NCBI GenBank assembly: GCA_025362415.1
Contig: JANYGM010000377.1
Coordinates: 1 to 12,700, forward strand
DNA from: a bacterium
Lineage (GTDB): Bacteria; Bacteroidota; Bacteroidia; Cytophagales; Thermonemataceae
DNA: 12,700 nt
Direction of reading: 5' to 3'
The notes beneath the pieces were generated by a model. That model was not told where the DNA came from and ran no database searches. It worked only from the letters and a program-made list of their open reading frames with translations. Made by a program: the position numbers and the translations under genes. Below, piece after piece: positions 1 to 6,408 of this stretch (position 1 is its first letter; every line of letters begins with the position of its first letter).

Positions 1-238
1 AATGGATATTTATTACAAAAGTAACGATATGATGCTTTTATACACAGATGGACTGACAGAGGCGCACAACCCAGCACGTGACGAATATGGCTACGAAAAC
101 CTCAAAAACTTCTTTGATGAAAATAAAAATATGCCTTTGAAAGCCTTTCACGACAAACTTACGACTGAAATAATGCAATTTTGTACACCTAATCCGCCTG
201 ATGATGATTGTACTTCTATTGTTATTAGGTTTAAATAA
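1..238 (+). CDS. SpoIIE/PP2C-type serine phosphatase, C-terminal fragment
   Basis: This is the last 78 or so residues of a protein whose beginning lies left of the window; the frame is open to base 1, so the ATG at base 2 is probably internal. The fragment carries the end of a SpoIIE/RsbU-type PP2C phosphatase domain. LLYTDGLTEA is the conserved metal-site motif with the Asp-Gly pair, and DDDCTSIVIRFK is the final acidic metal-binding motif and closing strand. In this family such domains dephosphorylate serine or threonine on anti-sigma-factor antagonists and usually sit behind sensory, HAMP, TPR or 7TM modules. Those modules cannot be seen here, so the signal sensed is unknown. The protein ends directly after the catalytic fold, so there is no further C-terminal domain. 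A small hairpin terminator follows within about 20 bases. Confidence 0.85.
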   Translation, partial: MDIYYKSNDMMLLYTDGLTEAHNPARDEYGYENLKNFFDENKNMPLKAFHDKLTTEIMQFCTPNPPDDDCTSIVIRFK

Positions 239-253
239 TTATGAAAAACTCCC

Positions 254-287
254 AAATCCAAAAGGATTTTTAAATACATTTTTTTTC
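254..287 (+). terminator. Probable intrinsic terminator after the phosphatase gene
   Basis: A 6-bp stem (AAATCC at 254-259 pairing with GGATTT at 264-269, AAAA loop) is followed by T-rich sequence, including an eight-T run at 279-286. It lies just after the stop at 238 and before the candidate scoA promoter. The stem is short and AT-rich, so the call is moderate. Confidence 0.45.
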
Positions 288-302
288 TTTGAATTTTTCT
301 TT

Positions 303-310
303 TAAATTTG
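303..310 (+). promoter_or_regulatory. Candidate Bacteroidota -7 promoter element for scoA
   Basis: TAAATTTG matches the Bacteroidota primary sigma factor -7 consensus TAnnTTTG exactly. It ends 37 bases before the scoA ATG, which would give a leader of about 30 nt. No good TTTG -33 element stands at the expected 19-21 bp upstream; that stretch is a T-run. Short AT-rich matches are common by chance in this genome. Confidence 0.4.
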
Positions 311-347
311 TTCAAAACTTCTTTCCTCAAAATTAACATCAAAACAA

Positions 348-1043
348 ATGATAAATAAAGTAATTACTGATTTAGATGCTGCCATTGCACAGATACAAGA
401 TGGTGCTATACTAATGCTAGGCGGTTTTGGCTTATGTGGCATTCCTGAAAATTGTATTTCTGCTCTGTTGCGTAGTGGCGTGAAAAATCTTACTTGTATC
501 TCTAATAATGCAGGAGTAGATGAGTTTGGCATAGGTTTGATGCTAAAAACGAAGCAAGTCAAAAAAATGATTGCTTCTTATGTGGGTGAAAACGCTGAAT
601 TTGAAAGACAATTATTGTGTGGCGAACTAGAAGTAGAACTTTTGCCACAAGGTACACTTGCAGAACGCATACGTGCTGGTGGTGCGGGTATTCCTGCGTT
701 TTTTACGCCTGCTGGTGTAGGTACAGAAGTGGCAATAGGCAAAGAAACAAGAGATTTTTATGGAAAAACTTACCTAATGGAATATTGGTTGCGTGCTGAT
801 TTTGCGCTTGTGAAGGCGTGGAAAGGAGATACTGCAGGCAATCTTATTTTTAAAGGAACAGCACGAAATTTTAATCCTATGATGGCTACAGCAGGCAAAA
901 TAACTATTGCAGAGGTAGAAGAACTTGTGCCTGTAGGCGAGCTAGACCCAAATCATATTCATACCGCAGGGATTTATGTGCAACATATTTATCAAGGAAA
1001 AGATTATGAAAAACGCATAGAACAGCGTACAATCACGAAATAA
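348..1043 (+). CDS. scoA: Succinyl-CoA:3-oxoacid CoA-transferase, subunit A
   Basis: This 231-residue protein is a full-length alpha subunit of a family I CoA-transferase (ScoA/AtoD/PcaI type). With subunit B these enzymes move CoA from succinyl-CoA to acetoacetate or another 3-oxoacid in the cytoplasm, for ketone-body or branched-chain degradation. Visible marks are the N-terminal Rossmann-like GGFGLCGIP (residues 25-33), PQGTLAERIRAGGAGIP (100-116) followed by AFFTPAG, the GNLIFKGTARNFNP segment (164-177), and LDPNHIHTAGIYV near the C-terminus (199-211). The catalytic glutamate belongs to subunit B, so this chain alone should be inactive. The usual scoB partner is not next: rsmE follows, after a repeat array that begins at the stop codon. 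The substrate is inferred from closest family resemblance; acetoacetate versus another oxoacid cannot be settled here. Confidence 0.9.
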   Translation: MINKVITDLDAAIAQIQDGAILMLGGFGLCGIPENCISALLRSGVKNLTCISNNAGVDEFGIGLMLKTKQVKKMIASYVGENAEFERQLLCGELEVELLPQGTLAERIRAGGAGIPAFFTPAGVGTEVAIGKETRDFYGKTYLMEYWLRADFALVKAWKGDTAGNLIFKGTARNFNPMMATAGKITIAEVEELVPVGELDPNHIHTAGIYVQHIYQGKDYEKRIEQRTITK

Positions 1044-1128
1044 TTGTGAATTATGAATTTTAAATTGTGAATTTTTACTTTTTTGTATTCATTCACAACT
1101 CACAACTCACAACTCACAACTCATAATT
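1042..1128. repeat. Inverted heptamer array between scoA and rsmE
   Basis: From 1042 to 1076 the plus strand reads as five consecutive 7-mers of form AATTNNN: AATTGTG twice, AATTATG, AATTTTA and AATTTTT. From 1094 to 1128 there are four perfect copies of CACAACT followed by CATAATT, which on the minus strand are AGTTGTG and AATTATG. The two arms are therefore related inverted repeats, for example TTGTGAAT at 1065-1072 against ATTCACAA at 1091-1098. The first heptamer overlaps the scoA stop codon and the last ends 5 bases before the rsmE ATG. The array leaves almost no other intergenic sequence. Confidence 0.8.
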
Positions 1129-1133
1129 ATTCT

Positions 1134-1880
1134 ATGCTTTTCTACACTCCTAATATTGCTCATAATCAAGAACTTCCAGCAGAAGAAAGTGTCCACGCAC
1201 TACGGGTTTTACGCCTCAAAAATGGTGATAAAGTACAGTTAATTGATGGGAAAGGCGGTTTTTATGAGGCGAAACTTATCTTAGAAGGCAAAAAATGCCT
1301 TCTAAATATTTTTTCAGAGAAAAAAAATGACAAAAGAAGCAATATTTACACACATCTTGCTATTGCACCCACAAAAAACATAGATAGAATTGAATTTATG
1401 CTTGAAAAGTGCGTTGAAATAGGTATTGATGAGGTTTCTTTTCTGAATTGTCGTTACTCTGAACGCAAAAATATCAAATTAGAAAGACTAGAAAAGGTGG
1501 CAATACAAGCAATGAAGCAATCATTGAAAACTTTTTTGCCAAAAATAAATGAAATGGTAGATTTTGATAAATTTTTATTACGTCAAAATACTGAAAATCA
1601 GTTGTTTATAGCTCATTTGGAAGCAACAGAACGCAAACTTTTTTCAAAAGAAGTTTATCAGCTTTTTTTAGAAAACAATACCACTAATCAACAAAACAAT
1701 GCCTCAAATCCTAGTTTTTGTATGCTTATTGGTGCGGAAGGCGACTTTTCTACACAAGAGATAGAACAGGCAAAACAGAAAAATTATTTGCCTGTTTCTT
1801 TGGGTGAAAGTCGTTTGCGTACAGAAACGGCGGGCATTTTTGTGTGCCAAACCATAGAAATTATTAAGCAGTTATTTTGA
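1134..1880 (+). CDS. rsmE: 16S rRNA (uracil-1498-N3)-methyltransferase
   Basis: RsmE methylates N3 of U1498 in 16S rRNA, in helix 44 near the decoding site, using S-adenosylmethionine. The 248 residues fit the family length. The start is taken as ATG 1134 (MLFYTP), because an upstream in-frame TTG at 1083 would translate the CACAACT repeat array and is not plausible. The N-terminal PUA-like part contains HALRVLRLKNGD (residues 21-32). The C-terminal SPOUT knot has MLIGAEGDFSTQEI (197-210) and VSLGESRLRTETAGIF (221-236), the SAM-binding trefoil loops. The glycine-rich loop is GAEGD rather than the commoner GPEGG or GPEGD. An Asn-rich insert at about residues 181-191 precedes the knot. The gene sits alone between two repeat-containing spacers and has no recognisable partner in the neighbouring genes. 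Confidence 0.95.
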   Translation: MLFYTPNIAHNQELPAEESVHALRVLRLKNGDKVQLIDGKGGFYEAKLILEGKKCLLNIFSEKKNDKRSNIYTHLAIAPTKNIDRIEFMLEKCVEIGIDEVSFLNCRYSERKNIKLERLEKVAIQAMKQSLKTFLPKINEMVDFDKFLLRQNTENQLFIAHLEATERKLFSKEVYQLFLENNTTNQQNNASNPSFCMLIGAEGDFSTQEIEQAKQKNYLPVSLGESRLRTETAGIFVCQTIEIIKQLF

Positions 1881-1936
1881 ACAAAATTGCAATAAATAAT
1901 ACTTTTTGCTAAATTGCTACACTATTTAGACTTTTA

Positions 1937-1998
1937 AAACCCTAAGGGTGTAACTTTTTGAAATTCAAAGTTCTAACTAAATTACACCCTTAGGGTTT
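1937..1998. repeat. Perfect 17-bp inverted repeat between rsmE and pdxA
   Basis: AAACCCTAAGGGTGTAA (1937-1953) is perfectly complementary to 1982-1998, with a 28-nt loop. Inside the loop a second weaker stem is possible (AACTTT 1952-1957 with AAAGTT 1967-1972). Each arm also contains its own near-palindrome (CCCTAAGGG, CCCTTAGGG). It starts 57 bases after the rsmE stop and ends 25 bases before the pdxA ATG. It could act as an rsmE terminator or as a leader structure of pdxA, but no clean T-run follows the stem; the sequence after it is TTTGATACAAATTTTTATTT. Confidence 0.75.
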
Positions 1999-2022
1999 GA
2001 TACAAATTTTTATTTATCCCAA

Positions 2023-3144
2023 ATGAATCAAAATCAACACAAAAATATCAAACAAAACAATAATAATAGATTTTCTGATAAACGCAATTCTGATAAAAGT
2101 ATTATAGAAAAGACTACTCAAGAAAATGCCATTTTAGATAGAATAACAACAGAAAAACCAATTATTGGTATTACAATAGGAGATTATAATGGCGTGGCGG
2201 TAGAGGTAATAATGAAAACTTTTGCAGATGCTCGTATGCTAAGTATTTGTACACCAGTTATTTACGGCTCTTCAAAAATATTGCTCAAATACCGCAAACT
2301 CCTAAATTTGGACACTTTTCAGTTTGTTACTATCAAAGATTTGGAAGGTTTGCAACCTAAAAAGATAAACCTTATTAGTTGCTTTGAAACAGATATTTTA
2401 GCGGTAGGGGAGGCAACAGAAGAGGCAGGGAATAATGCTTTTTTAGCCCTAGAAAGTGCCTCAAAAGACCTTTTGAGAGGAAAATTGGAAGCTGTCGTTA
2501 CTGCACCTATCAACAAACATACCATTACAAATGAAAATTGGACGTATGCGGGGCATACTGAATATTTTACAGAAAATTTTGGCGCAAAAGATAGCTTAAT
2601 GCTTCTTGTATGCGACAACTTGCGTGTAGGCGTGATTACGGGACATGTCGCACTTGCTGATGCGCCCAAACTCATCACCAAAGAACGTGTGGAGAGTAAA
2701 ATTAAACTCTTAGAAAAATCTTTAAAAGAAGATTTTGGCATCAAAAAACCTCGTATTGCTATTTTGGGGCTAAATCCTCACGCTGGAGAAAATGGAATGT
2801 TTGGTAAAGAGGAAAAAGACATTATTGAGCCTATTATCACCGCTTTTAGAAAGAAAGGAATGCTTATTTATGGTTGCTTTCCTGCTGATGGTTTCTTTGG
2901 TATGAAAAAATATACAGAATTTGATGGCGTGCTGGCAATGTACCACGACCAAGGACTTGTACCATTCAAAACGCTTGCTTTTGAGCGTGGCATTAACTTT
3001 ACGGCTGGTTTGCCTGTCATTCGTACCTCACCTGACCACGGAACGGCTTATGCCATTGCAGGAAAAAATGAAGCTGATGAAACTTCATTTAGAGAAGCAG
3101 TTTATCTCGCTTGCGACCTTGTGAAAATTAAGAAATATAGCTAA
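2023..3144 (+). CDS. pdxA: 4-hydroxythreonine-4-phosphate dehydrogenase
   Basis: PdxA oxidises 4-phosphohydroxy-L-threonine with NAD(P)+; after decarboxylation the product condenses with deoxyxylulose phosphate (PdxJ) to give pyridoxine 5'-phosphate. The catalytic domain starts near residue 46 with PIIGITIGDYNG. Likely metal-binding histidines are H178 in AGHTEYF, H208 in VITGHVAL and H308 in MYHDQGLVPFK. TAPINKH (160-166), GLNPHAGENG (249-258) and RTSPDHGTAYAIAG (334-347) are also typical. At 373 residues it is longer than the usual ~330-350 because of a polar, Asn/Lys-rich 45-residue N-terminal extension. No in-frame ATG, GTG or TTG near residue 45 would remove that extension. The motif after GDYNG reads VAVEV, where the family generally has IGPE. 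The gene faces bamA, and a bidirectional terminator lies between them. Confidence 0.93.
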   Translation: MNQNQHKNIKQNNNNRFSDKRNSDKSIIEKTTQENAILDRITTEKPIIGITIGDYNGVAVEVIMKTFADARMLSICTPVIYGSSKILLKYRKLLNLDTFQFVTIKDLEGLQPKKINLISCFETDILAVGEATEEAGNNAFLALESASKDLLRGKLEAVVTAPINKHTITNENWTYAGHTEYFTENFGAKDSLMLLVCDNLRVGVITGHVALADAPKLITKERVESKIKLLEKSLKEDFGIKKPRIAILGLNPHAGENGMFGKEEKDIIEPIITAFRKKGMLIYGCFPADGFFGMKKYTEFDGVLAMYHDQGLVPFKTLAFERGINFTAGLPVIRTSPDHGTAYAIAGKNEADETSFREAVYLACDLVKIKKYS

Positions 3145-3149
3145 ATTTC

Positions 3150-3180
3150 AATTACGAATTACGAATTATCAATTACGAAT
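3150..3180 (+). repeat. AATTACG heptamer array after pdxA
   Basis: Four consecutive 7-mers (3150-3177) are present: AATTACG three times and AATTATC once, plus a trailing AAT. The array begins 5 bases after the pdxA stop. It is the inverted counterpart of the array at 3671-3698, so the two form outer arms around the whole 3181-3670 region. Confidence 0.75.
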
Positions 3181-3220
3181 AAAATACAAAAATAGTGTAA
3201 GGTAAGTAATACATTGCAAA

Positions 3221-3577
3221 TATACTGTGAACGGGAAGAATTTCGGAAAATAAATTTTGTATTCGTTCCAGAGGAACGGCATATTTATAGAAATATTATT
3301 GTATTTGTATTAAAGCTCCAGCGGAGCTAAATATTTATAAAACTAAGAAATATACTGTGAACGGCTTGGATTTCGGAAAATGTATTAAAGTCCAGCGGAC
3401 TGGCATATTTATAGCAAATAGGTAAAAAAATGTATTCAGCTCCAGCGGAGCGGCATATTTATAAATATCTCGCTCCGCTGGAGCGAAATACAAACACAAC
3501 TCTATTTCTATAAATATGCCGTTCCGCTGGAACTAATACAAAATTTGTTTTCCGAAATCCTTCCCGTTTGCAGTATA
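3221..3577. mobile_element. Hairpin-repeat cluster with 75-bp inverted termini (REP/MITE-like, non-coding)
   Basis: Bases 3221-3295 match the reverse complement of 3503-3577 at 69 of 75 positions. Between them lie a second direct copy lacking 7 bases (3351-3418) and shorter units. Six hairpin cores are visible: 3264-3278, 3314-3328, 3389-3401, 3439-3451, 3471-3485 (reversed) and 3521-3533 (reversed). The first four share a stem-AGC/AGA-stem form, usually followed by GGCATATTTATAG. Stem pairs differ but stay complementary: GTTCC/GGAAC, GCTCC/GGAGC, AGTCC/GGACT. The centre is a near-perfect 46-bp palindrome (3439-3484, 14-bp perfect arms). CAAA flanks both ends (3217-3220 and 3578-3581), a possible short target duplication or chance. 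No open reading frame or transposase is present. It resembles REP/MITE elements that depend on a transposase elsewhere, which is an inference. Confidence 0.75.
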
Positions 3578-3621
3578 CAAAATTGGAATTTTATTTACAA
3601 CTCATTACTAAGATAAAAAAG

Positions 3622-3659
3622 AAGCACCATAAAAGATATTTTATGGTGCTTTATTTTTT
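3622..3659. terminator. Bidirectional intrinsic terminator between pdxA and bamA
   Basis: A perfect 13-bp stem (3622-3634 with 3639-3651, loop GATA) contains AAGCACCATAAAA and its complement. On the plus strand it runs into TTATTTTTTC; on the minus strand it runs into CTTTTTTATC. Either convergent gene, pdxA or bamA, could terminate here. Confidence 0.85.
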
Positions 3660-3670
3660 CGGAATAAAAC

Positions 3671-3698
3671 CGTAATTCGTAATTTTTAATTCGTAATT
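3671..3698 (-). repeat. AATTACG heptamer array after bamA
   Basis: On the minus strand there are four consecutive 7-mers: AATTACG three times and AATTAAA once. It begins 6 bases after the bamA stop. It is the inverted partner of the array behind pdxA at 3150-3180. Confidence 0.75.
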
Positions 3699-3704
3699 GA
3701 CGTA

Positions 3705-6215
3705 TTATCTCAACTGTTGTCCAATAGTAAAAGTAAAGTTTTGCTTTCCTCCATCACTACTACCAGGAACGCTATCCAATGCTTGTCCCCAATCTATTCC
3801 AATCATACCAAATGCAGGCATAAAAATACGTGCGCCCACCCCAACAGAGCGGTAAACCTTAAATGGATTATAAGTATCAAAATTTAGATAAGTATTACCT
3901 CCTTCTGCAAAACCAAGCACAAAAATAGTAGCCGCTGGATTTAGAGAAATAGGATAACGGAGTTCCATTACATATTTATTATAAAGTGTACCAAGTGTTG
4001 GTGAGCCTGTTCTATTGCTTGGGTCTTGTGGTACAATCACGTTATCACGGTAGCCACGAAGTCCTATCAAATCAACCCCAATAAGCATATTATTGTTAGA
4101 TAAGCCACTTCCACCCATTTGGAAACGCTCAAAAGGACCTACACCAAGATTTTTGTTGTAGGCATTAAGCGAGCCAAAATGAAAACGAGAGTGAAATACC
4201 AATTTGCCAATAACAGGAGCAAACATAGAGGCATCAAACATTATTTTGTAATATTCAATAAACTTAAACTTGTCTGCTTGTGCCATTTTATCATACTCTT
4301 GTTTGCTTTTCTGACCAGATAACAATGAAAAAGGCGGTGTAAGCGTACCACTAAGCGTAAAAGAAGAGCCTTCACGCGGGAAAGTTGGGTTAGCAATGCT
4401 ACTACGTGAAATTGTAGTACCAAAAGTAACTGTATTTGCCACACCAGTATTAAACAAACTACCACTAATAGGAGAGTTGTCTAACGCCATTCTTTGATAA
4501 GTAAGAGAATTAGAAAGTACAAAATAATCATCAGGAAACTTCAACCTACGACCCAAATTAACAGTAATACTAGACATTTGTAGTTTTCCTTGCTGTGCTG
4601 CAGGAAGCCCTATTCCTCTATTTTGTATAGAATGTGAAATACTGACAGTCAAAGAATTAGGTTTTTTCCCACCTAACCAAGGCTCTGTAAAACTTAAAGA
4701 ATAACTTTGAAAAGCACGCCCATTAGCTTGCGCTCTTACAGACAAGCGTTGCCCGTCACCTGTAGGAACTGGTCGCCAATTACGTAATTTGCCTGCTTTT
4801 CTCAAAGAAAAATTATTGAAAGAAACCCCCAAAGTTCCTACAAACCCCTGATAGCCACCCCAACCACCAGAAAGCTCTAATTGGTCACTTGGTTTTTCTA
4901 CTAATTTGTACTCTACATCAACTGTACCACTTTCTGGGTGTGGAATAGGATTTATTTGTATCTTTTCTGCATCAAAAAATCCTAATGCTCCCAATGCTTG
5001 GTTAGTTCTGATAATTTGTCTTCTACTGAATTTTTGACCAGGAATAGTACGGATTTCACGCAAAACTACGTGGTCAGAAGTTTTAGTATTTCCGTTGATA
5101 ATCACAGAGTTAATGTTGGCTTGCTGTCCTTCATAAATCTGCATTTTGATGTCCACAGAATCTCCATCAATAACACTTTCTATAGGATTTATACGGAAAA
5201 ACAAATAGCCATCATCCATATATAAGGAAGAAATATCAATATCTGTCATACTCAAAGATATTTTTTTGTCTAGCAATGCTCTATCATATACATCACCTTT
5301 CTGAATACCAAGATATTTGGCAAGTTGCGCATCTGTATATTTATAATTTCCTTCCCAATAAATATTTCTAAAATAGTGCTTTTTGCCTTCTTCAATATTG
5401 ATTTTGACCATTACACGTTTAGGAGAAATAGGATAAACGCTGTCGCTGATGATGCGGGCATTACGGTAACCTTTCGTGTTATAAAGTTCAATAATTTTAT
5501 CTTTGTCTTCTTCAAATTTCTTAGCAATAAATTTTGCGTTATTAAAAATTCTTTTCCAAGATTTCTTTTTGATTTTCATTGTACGCTGAATTTTCTTATC
5601 CGTAATTTCTGTATTGCCTTCCACAAGAATATCACGTACTTTTACTTTAAAATTTTTCTTTATTTTGACTTTTAAAATAACAGCATTTTGTAGTACAGAA
5701 TCACGAGTTTGGACTATGTTTACTTCTGCATTATTAAAGCCTTTTTCAGCATAAAATTTCTTTACACCGTGTTTCATATTTTTTACGATAGCATCAGTGA
5801 TAATAGAGCCACGCACACCACCTAGCTTTTCAGCCAAAGAAGTACGACTACCTTTTTTCACACCAATAAACTCCAAACGGGAGATTTTTGGGCGTTCTTG
5901 CAAAGTAATATTTAGGAAAACTTTTTCTCCTTCAGTACGTTCTATTAAAATATCAATATGACCAAAAAGCCCTGTTTTCCAAAGTTTTTTGATAGCATTT
6001 CCCAAATCTGTACTAGGAATAACGAGTTTGTCACCACCTTTCAAGCCAGAAAGGTTAGCTACCGCAATAGGGTCAAGAAATTGCACACCAGAAACATTGA
6101 TACCTCCAATAATGTACTCTTTTGTTTCTACCTCTTGTGCCTGTAAATGTAGGTTTGCAAAGCTAAAAAGAAATAAAAAAGCTATTATAAAGTTTTTTAG
6201 GATATTTTTTGTCAT
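3705..6215 (-). CDS. bamA: Outer membrane protein assembly factor BamA (Omp85)
   Basis: BamA is the central subunit of the machine that folds beta-barrel proteins into the outer membrane. The 836-residue product starts with a signal peptide (hydrophobic residues 9-22, likely cleavage after LHLQA at about 26). Five POTRA-like repeats follow at about residues 34-110, 111-188, 189-282, 283-367 and 368-450. The recurring pattern is a strand plus VEGN or ING, then helices, then a GYRNA, GFNNA or GFFDA-type turn. The rest is a 16-strand-type barrel with the family's loop-6 signature GLRGYRD near residue 718. The last residues are TFTIGQQLR rather than a terminal Phe. The start at 6215 is supported by the signal peptide. 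uppS lies upstream on the same strand; the 192-bp gap is filled with a heptamer repeat. The periplasmic chaperone gene skp/ompH, often downstream of bamA in Bacteroidota, is absent here. Confidence 0.96.
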   Translation of the reverse strand: MTKNILKNFIIAFLFLFSFANLHLQAQEVETKEYIIGGINVSGVQFLDPIAVANLSGLKGGDKLVIPSTDLGNAIKKLWKTGLFGHIDILIERTEGEKVFLNITLQERPKISRLEFIGVKKGSRTSLAEKLGGVRGSIITDAIVKNMKHGVKKFYAEKGFNNAEVNIVQTRDSVLQNAVILKVKIKKNFKVKVRDILVEGNTEITDKKIQRTMKIKKKSWKRIFNNAKFIAKKFEEDKDKIIELYNTKGYRNARIISDSVYPISPKRVMVKINIEEGKKHYFRNIYWEGNYKYTDAQLAKYLGIQKGDVYDRALLDKKISLSMTDIDISSLYMDDGYLFFRINPIESVIDGDSVDIKMQIYEGQQANINSVIINGNTKTSDHVVLREIRTIPGQKFSRRQIIRTNQALGALGFFDAEKIQINPIPHPESGTVDVEYKLVEKPSDQLELSGGWGGYQGFVGTLGVSFNNFSLRKAGKLRNWRPVPTGDGQRLSVRAQANGRAFQSYSLSFTEPWLGGKKPNSLTVSISHSIQNRGIGLPAAQQGKLQMSSITVNLGRRLKFPDDYFVLSNSLTYQRMALDNSPISGSLFNTGVANTVTFGTTISRSSIANPTFPREGSSFTLSGTLTPPFSLLSGQKSKQEYDKMAQADKFKFIEYYKIMFDASMFAPVIGKLVFHSRFHFGSLNAYNKNLGVGPFERFQMGGSGLSNNNMLIGVDLIGLRGYRDNVIVPQDPSNRTGSPTLGTLYNKYVMELRYPISLNPAATIFVLGFAEGGNTYLNFDTYNPFKVYRSVGVGARIFMPAFGMIGIDWGQALDSVPGSSDGGKQNFTFTIGQQLR

Positions 6216-6223
6216 TTTTTTTG

Positions 6224-6408
6224 ATATATGATGTATTATATATGATATATGATGTGTGATGTATGATGTGTGATATATGATGTATGATGTATGATGTGTG
6301 ATATATTGTGTGATGTATGATATATGATGTGTGATGTATTTCTTGTCGTAAACAATGTATTTACATCATATATCACACATCATACATCACATATCATACA
6401 TCATATAT
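6224..6408. repeat. Long ATRTRTG heptamer array with fold-back arm between uppS and bamA
   Basis: From 6224 to 6340 the plus strand is an uninterrupted 7-bp-period array of 17 units of the form ATRTRTG or ATRTATT (ATATATG, ATGTGTG, ATGTATG); only one unit is short (GTGTG at 6308-6312). A 22-bp spacer and a TTTACAT unit follow. Six reverse-complement heptamers (CATATAT, CACACAT, CATACAT, CACATAT types) then run from 6367 to 6408. The last one overlaps the uppS stop codon (complement of 6408-6410). On the minus-strand transcript the arms could form a long hairpin ahead of bamA. The array takes up nearly the whole gap. Confidence 0.85.

Noticed and set aside
1083..1133. Longer RsmE starting at TTG 1083
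   Set aside because: The added 17 residues are mostly a translation of the CACAACT repeat, and the family N-terminus fits ATG 1134.
1937..1998. Telomere-like AAACCCT repeat
   Set aside because: Only one copy per arm occurs and it is explained by the inverted repeat; there is no tandem array.
2319..2744. Minus-strand 141-residue frame inside pdxA
   Set aside because: It is fully antisense to conserved pdxA sequence and shows no domain of its own.
3221..3577. CRISPR array
   Set aside because: The repeated units face both ways, vary in length and have no uniform spacers. They are hairpin modules, and no cas gene is nearby.
5325..5675. Plus-strand 116-residue frame inside bamA
   Set aside because: It is antisense to the POTRA-coding region of bamA, which is clearly the real gene. 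The hydrophobic, Phe-rich product is typical of an antisense shadow.
6224..6408. CRISPR or coding repeat protein
   Set aside because: The 7-bp units follow each other without spacers. A period of 7 is out of step with codons, and the run begins outside bamA and only touches the uppS stop codon.
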